NCBI RefSeq assembly: GCF_040049215.1
Contig: NZ_JBDZDN010000001.1
Coordinates: 868,001 to 932,000, forward strand
DNA: 64,000 bases
Reading direction: 5' to 3'
From: Mesorhizobium_K sp040049215
GTDB lineage: Bacteria; Pseudomonadota; Alphaproteobacteria; Rhizobiales; Rhizobiaceae
The number at the start of each line of letters is the position of its first letter. Positions within the stretch are counted from its first letter, which is position 1. Shown piece by piece: positions 51,002-58,599 of this stretch. The notes under the pieces were generated by a model, which did not search any database, had not been told where the DNA came from, and saw nothing but the letters and a program-made list of their open reading frames with translations. The translations under genes were made by a program, and so were the position numbers.

Positions 51002-52524
51002 TGGACGCGGTCTCCAAGGGACGAAGGCGATTGCGGCATTGCGTGGCGCAGTATGGCCGCTTCATCGATGTCGGGGCGGGTGAGTTCGGCCGTCACGCGG
51101 CCGTCGGCCATGACCAGGATGCGGTCGGCAAGCCCGATCAGTTCGGGCATTTCCGAAGAGATCAGGATCACGCCGATGCCATTGGCTGCGAGTTCGCCGA
51201 TCAGACGATAGATTTCCGATTTGGCGCCGATGTCGATGCCGCGGGTCGGTTCGTCCAGAATGAGCAGCATCGGCTGGCGGGCAAGCCAACGCGCCAGCAC
51301 CACCTTCTGCTGGTTGCCACCGGACAGTTTCGAGACCTCCTCGTCGAGGCTCGGCGCCTTGATCGACATCTTGGCGGCCAGCGGCGCGACGATGTCCATG
51401 GCCCGGCGCCGGCTGAAAAAACCGAAGCGCCCGGTCCGATCGGTCACGCACAGCGCCGCGTTGTCGAGAATGCTGCGGAACAAGAGCAGTGCTTCATACT
51501 TGCGATCCTCCGGCGCAAAGCCGATGCCGGCGATGATTGCCGCCTGAGGACTGTCGGGAGCAACGGCGACGCCGTTCATGGAGACGCTGCCGGAACGGCG
51601 CCGATCAAAGCCGAAAATCCCCTTGGCGAGTTCGGAGCGGCCGGCCCCCATGAGCCCGGCTATTCCCAGCACCTCGCCCTTGCGCACGGTCAGGCTGACA
51701 TCCTTCACCTTGTCCGTGGTCAGACGATCGACCTTCAGCACGACGTCCTGCGCGGCCTTGCTCTCGCGCGTGAAGAGGTCGGCCACGTCGCGTCCGACCA
51801 TAAGCTTGGCGATCCCCGGTTCGGTCGCGCCGGCCGCCGGCGAATCGTCGACCAGCCTGCCGTCGCGCAGCACGACGATGCGGTCGGCGAAGTCGATGAT
51901 CTCGTTCAGCCTGTGGGAAATATAGACGATCGAAGCGCCCTCGGCGCGAAGCCCGCGGATCACGGCGAACAGCCGCCGGGCCTCGTCGTCGGTCAGCGAG
52001 GATGTGGGCTCGTCGAAGGCGATCAGCCTGCCCCCTGCCCTGACGGCGCGCATGATCTCGACCATCTGCCGCTGCGCCGGTCCGAGCGTCGAACAAAGCT
52101 GGCGCGGGCTCATATCGCGCTGCATGCCGAAGTCCGCCAGCACGGCATTGGTCCGGTCCTCCAGCGTCCGCCAATCGAGGAACAGGCCGGCCAGCCTCGG
52201 CATCTCGCCGACGAAGATGTTCTCGGCAACCGTGAGGTTGGGCACGATCTCCGGTTCCTGGTGGATGATGCGGATGCCCGCCCGCTGGCTGTCGCGCGGC
52301 TCGGCGAAGGCAATCGGCGCACCGTCGCCATGGACCGTGCCGCTGTCAGGCTGGAACACGCCCTCGAGTATGCGCATCATCGTCGACTTGCCGGCGCCGT
52401 TCTCGCCGACGAGAGCAAGGAGCTCGCCCGGGCGGAACGCGATCGAAACCCTGTCCAGCGCCTGCACGACGCCGAACCGCTTCGATACGCTGTCCAGCCT
52501 GAAGAAGTCCGATTGCGTCAACAC
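50998..52524 (-). CDS. Sugar ABC transporter ATP-binding protein, RbsA/AraG-like
   Basis: The 508-residue protein has two fused ATPase halves. The first has an intact Walker A (GENGAGKSTMMRIL, about residue 38) and signature, with FDEPTSSLTDDE as Walker B. The second has the degenerate GLMGAGRSELAKGIFG, as in RbsA, with LSGGNQQKVVLARWL and LILDEPTRGIDIGAKSEIY. The start is GTG 52524 or TTG 52521 after GGGAG. A long hairpin (52556-52586) separates it from the binding-protein gene. Confidence 0.94.
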   Translation of the reverse strand: MLTQSDFFRLDSVSKRFGVVQALDRVSIAFRPGELLALVGENGAGKSTMMRILEGVFQPDSGTVHGDGAPIAFAEPRDSQRAGIRIIHQEPEIVPNLTVAENIFVGEMPRLAGLFLDWRTLEDRTNAVLADFGMQRDMSPRQLCSTLGPAQRQMVEIMRAVRAGGRLIAFDEPTSSLTDDEARRLFAVIRGLRAEGASIVYISHRLNEIIDFADRIVVLRDGRLVDDSPAAGATEPGIAKLMVGRDVADLFTRESKAAQDVVLKVDRLTTDKVKDVSLTVRKGEVLGIAGLMGAGRSELAKGIFGFDRRRSGSVSMNGVAVAPDSPQAAIIAGIGFAPEDRKYEALLLFRSILDNAALCVTDRTGRFGFFSRRRAMDIVAPLAAKMSIKAPSLDEEVSKLSGGNQQKVVLARWLARQPMLLILDEPTRGIDIGAKSEIYRLIGELAANGIGVILISSEMPELIGLADRILVMADGRVTAELTRPDIDEAAILRHAMPQSPSSLGDRVQ

Positions 52525-52555
52525 TTGCTCCCGATAAATCGATCCGGCGGAAGTA

Positions 52556-52586
52556 CGGATCGTGCGCCTTGAAGGCGCACGGTCCG
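52556..52586. terminator. Strong hairpin between binding-protein and ATPase genes
   Basis: Bases 52556-52569 pair with 52573-52586 (14 bp, one G-T pair) around loop TGA. Such hairpins behind periplasmic binding-protein genes protect that part of the message or reduce read-through, which raises binding protein over the membrane parts. Confidence 0.6.
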
Positions 52587-52593
52587 ATGTCGC

Positions 52594-53580
52594 TCAGGGG
52601 CAGAGCTTCGCCTTGTAGTCGGAGGCGAAGTTGGCTGCCGTGATGTATTCCGGATCGGTGAAGGACTGAACGGGCAATTCCGTTCCATCCTTGATCGAAG
52701 CCAGCAGGATCTTCATCGCCAATGCGCCGTGATTGGCCGAGTTGAGCCACATCGTACCGCGGAAGGCCGACGCCGTACCCGAACCGAACGCTTCGCAGGC
52801 ACGGCTTCCGTCGATGCCTATGCCCATGCCCTGGTCGGCACTGTAGCCGGCGTTTTCCAGCGCGCGGGCGCCACCAAGCACGCCATCGTCGTTGCAGGAA
52901 TAGAAGATCCAGTTGGTGACGTCGGGATTGGCGGTCAGGGTCGTCGTCATCACGTCGATGGAGTTCACCATCGTGTTGTCATAGGCCACGCGCACGATGT
53001 TTTCGGGCTTGAAGTCCGGAACCGCCTTCAGGAAAGCTTCCTCGGCGCCCTTGTTGCGCTGCATGCAGGTGTCCGCCTTGCGGTCCTCGATCGAGGCGAT
53101 GCGGACTTCCTTGCTCGCCCATCCTTCGGATGTGTAGAGCTTGGCCAGTTCTTCGCCGACGCGGGCACCGATGTTGTAGGCGTTCATGCCGACATAGGGC
53201 ACCTGCGTGCCGTCTTCGTAATAGATGTCGTCGTCGACGGCCACCAGCGGAATTCCCGCGGCCTTCGCCTTCTGGGCGATGACGGGGCCAAGCGCCTTGT
53301 CGGGGACGACGATGGCCACACCCTTCACGCCGTCGCCGACCATCGTGTCGAAGGTGGTGATGGTGAGGTTGGCGTCGAACTGCACGTCCTGCGACACGAA
53401 GGTCGCGCCGGCGTCCTCGGCCGCCTTCTTGGCGCCGGCGACCTCGGCGACGAACCACGGATGGTCGCCCATCTTGTTGATGTAGCCGATCTTCACGTCC
53501 TCGGCGGCGGCGTAGTGCGAAAGTGCGAGCGTAACGGCGGCGGTGCCGATGGCTGCGATGGTCTTGCCTGTCAGTCTCAT
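52594..53580 (-). CDS. Sugar ABC transporter substrate-binding protein, AraF-like
   Basis: The 328-residue periplasmic protein has a signal peptide (ending SHYAAAED, about residue 26) and the type-1 sugar-binding fold. It resembles the L-arabinose-binding AraF layout: KIGYINKMGDHPWFVAEVAGAKKAAEDAG, a hinge GVKGVAIVVPDKALGPVIAQKAKAAGIPLVAVDDD, and SCNDDGVLGGARALENAGY. The sugar may be a pentose or galactose-type aldose, given the enzymes in the operon. Confidence 0.92.
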   Translation of the reverse strand: MRLTGKTIAAIGTAAVTLALSHYAAAEDVKIGYINKMGDHPWFVAEVAGAKKAAEDAGATFVSQDVQFDANLTITTFDTMVGDGVKGVAIVVPDKALGPVIAQKAKAAGIPLVAVDDDIYYEDGTQVPYVGMNAYNIGARVGEELAKLYTSEGWASKEVRIASIEDRKADTCMQRNKGAEEAFLKAVPDFKPENIVRVAYDNTMVNSIDVMTTTLTANPDVTNWIFYSCNDDGVLGGARALENAGYSADQGMGIGIDGSRACEAFGSGTASAFRGTMWLNSANHGALAMKILLASIKDGTELPVQSFTDPEYITAANFASDYKAKLCP

Positions 53581-53610
53581 GAGTTCCTCCCTGTGAGCTG
53601 GTTATCGTGG

Positions 53611-54396
53611 TTAGTCGTGGTAGAGAACCGAACGGCCTCCATCGATGGTGATCGTCGCGGCATTGATGAACGGCGCCTCGTCCGAAGCGAGGAAGACGGC
53701 CGTCATGGCAACCTCCTCCGGCCTGCCGATTCTTTTGGGCGGATGGAGATCGTAGGCCCGCTGCTTCTCCGCGGCCGGGTCCGGAAAAGTGTTCCAGTAG
53801 GCTTCGGCGATCGGCGTTTCGATGTAGCCGGGAGCGATCGCGTTTACCCGTATGCCGTGTGCCGCGTATTCGATGCCGAGCGAGCGCGTCAGACCGAGCA
53901 GAGCGTGCTTGGCAACCGGATAGGGGAATGTGTGCGGGATGATCCGGAAGCCGTGGCAACTCGCGATGTTAATGATCGCGCCGGCTCCCTTTTCCAGCAT
54001 GATCGGAAGCACCGCCCTGGAGCACAGCCAGGCGGCTTCGAGGTCGAGCCTCAGGCAGCGTTCCCATTCCTCGTCGGGCATCGCCAGCGGCTCGTAAAAG
54101 ACATTGGCGCCGGCATTGTTGACCAATATGTCGACGCCGCCGAAGGTCTCGACCGTGCGCGCTACCATGGCCGCGACGGCGTCCTTTTCCGTCACGTCGG
54201 TCTCTATGAAAATCGCCTGCGCTCCCGATGACCGCAACTCGTCGGCGATCGCCCTGCCGGTTTCGCGATTGAGTTCGGCGATCACGGTTGCCGCGCCTTG
54301 CGCCGCGAAGGCGCGCGCGGTCGAGGCCCCGATGCCCTGCCCGGCGCCGGTGACGATGGCGATCTTTCCCTGCAGACGTCCGCCCATCGTGTTCAC
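53611..54396 (-). CDS. SDR-family oxidoreductase (sugar dehydrogenase-like)
   Basis: The 261-residue protein has the classical short-chain dehydrogenase pattern: VTGAGQGIGAS (cofactor loop), VNNAGAN, the catalytic Ser in IINIASCHGF and the YPVAKHALLG Tyr/Lys pair. In this operon it most likely oxidises the imported aldose to its lactone, or a later keto-acid step. It overlaps the dehydratase gene by 4 bp. Confidence 0.92.
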   Translation of the reverse strand: MNTMGGRLQGKIAIVTGAGQGIGASTARAFAAQGAATVIAELNRETGRAIADELRSSGAQAIFIETDVTEKDAVAAMVARTVETFGGVDILVNNAGANVFYEPLAMPDEEWERCLRLDLEAAWLCSRAVLPIMLEKGAGAIINIASCHGFRIIPHTFPYPVAKHALLGLTRSLGIEYAAHGIRVNAIAPGYIETPIAEAYWNTFPDPAAEKQRAYDLHPPKRIGRPEEVAMTAVFLASDEAPFINAATITIDGGRSVLYHD

Positions 54397-55568
54397 CAGT
54401 CGACCACCGTGCCGTCGGCCATCACCGCATTGCGGGCATGCAGCACCTCTTGCCGGAAAGGATGTTTGGCGATGACGGCCTCATCGACGGTGACGCCGAG
54501 TCCCGGCAGTTCGGGAAGGTCCCATCGGCCCGGCTTGCGTTTGATCGGCCAGGTCACGACCTCGTCGTACCAGGGCACGGCGCCCGACATTTCCTCCTGG
54601 ATGATGACGTTGGGGGTGGATATGCCGAAATGCAGCGCGGCGACGCCGGCAAGCGGCCCGAGCGGATTGTGCGGCGCCAGTCCGATGCCGGCCGTTTCGG
54701 CAAGCGCGGCGATCTTCTTCGTCTCGAGCAGGCCGCCCGTATGACAGATGTCGGGCTGCGCGATGTGGAAGGCGCGCGCACCTATCGAATGCGAGAACTC
54801 GCGCCGCCCGATCAGGCGTTCGCCCGAAGCGATGGGCACCGGCGACTTGGCGGTGATGTGCGCCAGTCCGGCCACGTCCTCGGGCGGCACGGGTTCTTCC
54901 GCGAACATCACCCTGGCCGGTTCGATGGCTCTCAGATAGTCCATGGCGGCGTTCACCGAAGCCGGACGGCCGTGGAAGTCCACCATGATGTCGACGTCCG
55001 GGCCAACGGCGTCGCGCAGCGAGCCGACCATGCTGGCGACTGAATCGACCGCCTTGGCGGGGGATACGTAGTGCGTATAGGGAATGCAGACGACCTTGAC
55101 CGCGTCGTAGCCGGCCTGGGTGACGATGCGCCCACGTTCGATGATCGAGGCCACGGAGTCGGTTTCGTAAACGGCCTTCATGTCGCCGAGACCGAGATGT
55201 GTATAGGTGCGCAGATAGTCGCGCACCTTGCCGCCGAGCAGGCGCCAGACCGGCACGCCAAGCGTCTTGCCGAGAATGTCCCAAAGGGCGATCTCGATGC
55301 CGCTGACGGCGGACATGCCTTCGACCCCCAGGCGCCAGAACCCGTGCCGGGTCAGGATCTGGTAGCACTGTTCGATATTGCGCGGGTCCTGCCCGACCAG
55401 CAGCGCCTCAAGGTCTGCGACGGCGCCGACCACGGCGCGGGTCTTCCATTCAAGCGTAGCTTCGCCCCAGCCGAACAGCCCGGGCTCGTCGGTCTCGACC
55501 CGGACGAACACCCAGTTGCGCATCTCCGCATTGCAGACGCGCGTGCTGACGGCGGTAATCTTCATCAT
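54393..55568 (-). CDS. Mandelate racemase-family sugar-acid dehydratase, DgoD-like
   Basis: The 391-residue enolase-superfamily enzyme removes water from a sugar acid to give a 2-keto-3-deoxy acid. Metal-ligand residues sit in DIMVDFHGR, MFAEEPV and IASGERL, and the C-terminal catalytic histidine in LAPHNPLGPLAG. The N-terminal capping domain includes LFGWGEATLEWKT. The DFHGR and PHNPLGP forms resemble D-galactonate dehydratase. It is the first gene of the operon and follows the promoter at 55607-55634. D-galactonate is plausible but not proven; arabinonate or fuconate enzymes are alternatives. Confidence 0.9.
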   Translation of the reverse strand: MMKITAVSTRVCNAEMRNWVFVRVETDEPGLFGWGEATLEWKTRAVVGAVADLEALLVGQDPRNIEQCYQILTRHGFWRLGVEGMSAVSGIEIALWDILGKTLGVPVWRLLGGKVRDYLRTYTHLGLGDMKAVYETDSVASIIERGRIVTQAGYDAVKVVCIPYTHYVSPAKAVDSVASMVGSLRDAVGPDVDIMVDFHGRPASVNAAMDYLRAIEPARVMFAEEPVPPEDVAGLAHITAKSPVPIASGERLIGRREFSHSIGARAFHIAQPDICHTGGLLETKKIAALAETAGIGLAPHNPLGPLAGVAALHFGISTPNVIIQEEMSGAVPWYDEVVTWPIKRKPGRWDLPELPGLGVTVDEAVIAKHPFRQEVLHARNAVMADGTVVDW

Positions 55569-55576
55569 TCCTCCCG

Positions 55577-55634
55577 AATGTCGTCTTTTGCGACATTATG
55601 TATGATTTATTATAAGTAAAATCGGGTATGTCAA
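55577..55634 (-). promoter_or_regulatory. Promoter and candidate GntR operator of the sugar operon
   Basis: On the minus strand TTGACA (55634-55629) and TAATAA (55612-55607) are 16 bp apart, a good sigma-70 promoter. Just downstream, AATGTCG at 55577-55583 pairs perfectly with CGACATT at 55591-55597 around 7 bases, a likely operator for the GntR/FCD regulator. The dehydratase gene starts 9 bp beyond it. Confidence 0.6.
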
Positions 55635-55725
55635 GCCACTGCACCGATTTGTATGGCGCGTCAGCAGGGATTGAGAGGCTAGAATCACAAGATCGGTTCG
55701 GGTCCTGAGCGATTTGCCGAGCCGA

Positions 55726-56307
55726 TCAATCATTCCGATCGATTGCCGCGACAGCTTTCGCCAGTCCGTAAAGCGGCGCCAGGATCGTGGCGGTCTCCCT
55801 ACCGGAGAGGCGGAACGTCACGGGTTCAGCACGCTGGATCATTCCGCGCATGTCCCGATCCAGCAAGAGTGTGGCAATGCACACATTGGGGTCGCAGGCT
55901 TCGACGGGGACCGCGATTTCGCGCGCATTCGAAAGGCGCAGCGTGATCGTACCGTCAGGTCCGATGCTCGCCGGCGCGCGCAGGATGAAGACAGGGCTGC
56001 CGTTTTCGGTGGCGGCGAGCGACCACGAGAAGACAGTCTTGCCACTGGCGTCGACAAAGGTCTCGGTGACATTGCACACCTTGGTGCGGGCCTTCAGATC
56101 TTCGTCGCAGATGAGCGTCCAGTTCGGAAACGGATGCATGATCCGTCGAATCTGCCCGAGCATGGCTCCTTCGGGAATGGCGATGTCCGTCGGCTTGACC
56201 CTGGCGGCGGAGTCGGCGGCAAAGGCATGCGAGGCCAGACAGAGGCAAGCAATGACGGCGAGCGCGGCGATGCTCCGCAAAGCGCTTGCCGCAACGGGCG
56301 CGCTCAT
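55726..56307 (-). CDS. Invasion-associated locus B (IalB) family protein
   Basis: The 193-residue protein has a signal peptide (about residues 1-30, LAVIACLCLASHAFAAD) and an IalB domain (about 55-180: NWTLICDEDLKARTKVCNVTETFVDASGKTVFSWSLAATENGSPVFILRAP, then LRLSNAREIAVPVEACDPNVCIATLLLD). The cysteines fit disulfides in the periplasm. IalB proteins are periplasmic or surface proteins linked to host-cell invasion in Bartonella and are common in Rhizobiales. It starts only 8 bp after the YadA-like gene, so the two form one operon. Confidence 0.9.
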   Translation of the reverse strand: MSAPVAASALRSIAALAVIACLCLASHAFAADSAARVKPTDIAIPEGAMLGQIRRIMHPFPNWTLICDEDLKARTKVCNVTETFVDASGKTVFSWSLAATENGSPVFILRAPASIGPDGTITLRLSNAREIAVPVEACDPNVCIATLLLDRDMRGMIQRAEPVTFRLSGRETATILAPLYGLAKAVAAIDRND

Positions 56308-56315
56308 CGCCACCC

Positions 56316-58172
56316 TCAGTTCAGCGTTAGACTGAGGCCGGCGCCGCCGCCAAACGAGCCGCCGGCGAGCGCGGCCGAGGCATTGGCGCGCATACGGCCG
56401 CCTTCGCTGGTGTAGCCGGCGCCGAAGGCCGCCGCGCCCTGACCTCGCCAGAAGCCGCCGCCGACACCGACGCTGAACTTTCCAGGCGTATCGTCGTAGC
56501 GGATGGAGGCGGCCGCCAGACCGACCGCGGCCGCCTGCCGCGCTTCGTCGCGCACGCCGTCGATCTCCCCGGAGAGCTGGTTGAAGCGAACGTCGGTATA
56601 CGCGTTGGCGATCTCGATCACCTCCTCATTGGCGTTGAAGACGAGACTGTCGGCATACGTGTTCGCCTGGATCAGAGTGGTCGCAAGACCGTCTTCGAGC
56701 TGTGCTACGTTGACGGCGTCGGTGTCGTCGACGCCTTCCGCCACGTTCTTGACCAGGACCGGCGCCGATGGATCGCCGCCGATCAGGGTGACGGTGTTGG
56801 TCTTGTCGCCGTTGATGTCGAGGTCGTACTGCACGGCATTGTCGGCGAGTTCGGCCAGCGCGACATTGGTGGCGTGAAGCTGGGATCCGTTGACGGCGTC
56901 GGTTGAGGTGGCGTCGACGAGACCCGGGCGGAGGTTGGTAATCGTCGTCCCGCCAACCCCCTCCAGCGTGATCGTATCCTTGGGATCTCCCTCTGCGCCA
57001 TCGTAACGAACGGCGCGGTCGCTTACCTCTCCGACCGCAATATCGATGTTGTCTATGCGCGTGTTGATGTTGGTGATTTCCCCATCGACAGCGCCAAAGG
57101 CGTCGAAGACCGTCGTGTAGCTGCCGCCCTGGATCTCATAGGTCGGGCCGGTGATGGTGCCGTCGACATTGACCGTCGCCGTGCCGCCGAGGTGCGAAAC
57201 GATGCTCTGCGAGACACCGAAGAGCTGCGAGCCGTTGATGGCGTCGGTGGAGGATGCGTCGACCGCGCCGTCGGCGAGATTTGTGATCAACGTCCCGGAA
57301 GCCCCCTCGAGCGTTGCGACATCCTTGTCGAGCGTATCGTAGCGGATCGACCATTCGACGGCTGCCTGCAACTGACTGACGTTCACAGCGTCGGTCGGCG
57401 CGGAGCCGGCGGCGAGATTGGTAATTCGGCGCTGCTCGGTATCACTGCCTACGGAGACCTCACCCGAGGCGGTCGCACCTGCGAGCGTGCCGAAGCCCGG
57501 ATTGTAGGCGGGATCGGAGAGGATGGCCGTGGTCGTCGAGTTGGCTCCGAGCGCGACGCTGTTTGCGGCTGTCGCTGCCGCGCCGGAGCCGAGCGCAACC
57601 GCGCCGATGGCGTCGACACCGACCGTCGCTCCCGTTCCGATAGCGATCGAGCCGAGCGCAGTGGCGTCGGTGGCGGCATTGTTGCCGATAGCGATGGAGT
57701 TGATCTCGCCGGCATCGGCCTCCAGTCCGTTGGCGCCGAGGCCGGTAATGCGGTTGCCGCCGATCGAGACGCCCTTCTCCTCGTCCAGCGTGACGCCGTC
57801 GGCGGTCATGATGCACTCCTCAGACGGGCCGACGATGTTGCCGTCGACGTCGAGCACCGAAAGCGTGACTGGATCGCCGCTGGCGGCATCGATGAGCAGT
57901 TGCGACGCGTTGACGTTCGTCGGCGCCGGAAGACCGATAAGGGTCAGCAGATCAACCACGGCAAGCAGGTCGTTCAGCACGCCTTCGATGGGCACCACGG
58001 TTCCGATAATGACCGGCTCCATGATGTCAGTGACGACGGAGGGCGGAAGACTGACCCCTGAACAGGCACTGACGATGGCTTCTTGGGAATGAGCGAAAGT
58101 CCCGCCGCCGCCAAGCAAAGCGACCGTGGAGAGCGCAAGTCCGGCGGCGGAACGATAGAGCGACCGATGCAT
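56316..58172 (-). CDS. YadA-like trimeric autotransporter adhesin
   Basis: The 618-residue protein has a signal peptide (to about residue 30, GTFAHSQEA). The YadA head repeats run from about 140 to 245 (SIAIGNNAATDATALGSIAIG, GAVALGSGAAATAANSVALG). Stalk/neck motifs occur three times: ITNLAAGSAPTDAVNVSQL, ASSTDAINGSQL and ATSTDAVNGSQLHA. The C-terminal YadA anchor (FSVGVGGGFWRGQGAAAFGAGYTSEGGRMRANASAA) ends in LTLN rather than an aromatic residue. Three chains form the surface lollipop. GGGAGAG before ATG 58172 marks the start; a hairpin overlaps it. It is divergent from the giant repeat protein gene. Confidence 0.94.
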   Translation of the reverse strand: MHRSLYRSAAGLALSTVALLGGGGTFAHSQEAIVSACSGVSLPPSVVTDIMEPVIIGTVVPIEGVLNDLLAVVDLLTLIGLPAPTNVNASQLLIDAASGDPVTLSVLDVDGNIVGPSEECIMTADGVTLDEEKGVSIGGNRITGLGANGLEADAGEINSIAIGNNAATDATALGSIAIGTGATVGVDAIGAVALGSGAAATAANSVALGANSTTTAILSDPAYNPGFGTLAGATASGEVSVGSDTEQRRITNLAAGSAPTDAVNVSQLQAAVEWSIRYDTLDKDVATLEGASGTLITNLADGAVDASSTDAINGSQLFGVSQSIVSHLGGTATVNVDGTITGPTYEIQGGSYTTVFDAFGAVDGEITNINTRIDNIDIAVGEVSDRAVRYDGAEGDPKDTITLEGVGGTTITNLRPGLVDATSTDAVNGSQLHATNVALAELADNAVQYDLDINGDKTNTVTLIGGDPSAPVLVKNVAEGVDDTDAVNVAQLEDGLATTLIQANTYADSLVFNANEEVIEIANAYTDVRFNQLSGEIDGVRDEARQAAAVGLAAASIRYDDTPGKFSVGVGGGFWRGQGAAAFGAGYTSEGGRMRANASAALAGGSFGGGAGLSLTLN

Positions 58173-58583
58173 GCGAATTCTCTCCCTTCTCAGAAGAGAA
58201 TCGACCCGTATAGTTACGAAACTGCTAATATGACGCGGTAGAACCAATTATCGACCTCCACCCTATGGAAGATCCGGGCGCGAACATTGCTACCGCACGC
58301 GGCGGCAGCGGATTCAAACAGGCGAATATTGCCTCGCTCGCTCGGGTTCGGAGCAAACCTCTTGCGCTATCGGTCTGTGACCTGATTGCATCAGCCTGCG
58401 CCAATTCGTTGAGCCGGTTGCCCGGAAGGCAGAGATTCCGATTGCCCAAACAACCGTTTCGATCTGAAAAACGTGACGTTGGGTAATCCATCCGGGCAGG
58501 CTTGGCAGACAAGCGCCCGGAAAACGGCCAGCGTCGAGCTTCCTGTGGGGCATGGATAGTGGAAGCCGGTCGGGAGTCGTGCA
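58173..58583. other. Divergent intergenic region of the adhesin locus
   Basis: About 410 bp between the starts of the YadA-like and the giant repeat genes. It must hold both promoters, but I see no strong TTGACA/TATAAT pair, which suggests activator or alternative-sigma control. A 73-codon frame at 58265-58486 shows no family features. Hairpins lie over both translation starts (58177-58201 and 58580-58599). Confidence 0.55.
58177..58201 (-). promoter_or_regulatory. Hairpin over the ribosome site of the YadA-like gene
   Basis: ATTCTCT at 58177-58183 pairs perfectly with AGAGAAT at 58195-58201. The AGAGAAT of the minus-strand message overlaps the Shine-Dalgarno GGGAGAG, so the stem could hide it from ribosomes. 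Confidence 0.45.
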
Positions 58584-58599
58584 ATGAGCGTTCATTGCA
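58580..58599 (+). promoter_or_regulatory. Hairpin enclosing the start codon of the giant repeat gene
   Basis: TGCAATGA at 58580-58587 pairs perfectly with TCATTGCA at 58592-58599 around the loop GCGT. The ATG at 58584-58586 is inside the stem, and GGGAG (58572-58576) lies just before it. Such a fold could limit or thermally control translation. Confidence 0.5.

Noticed and set aside
58265..58486. 73-codon plus-strand frame in the adhesin intergenic region
   Set aside because: No ribosome site and no recognisable features; the region must hold promoters.
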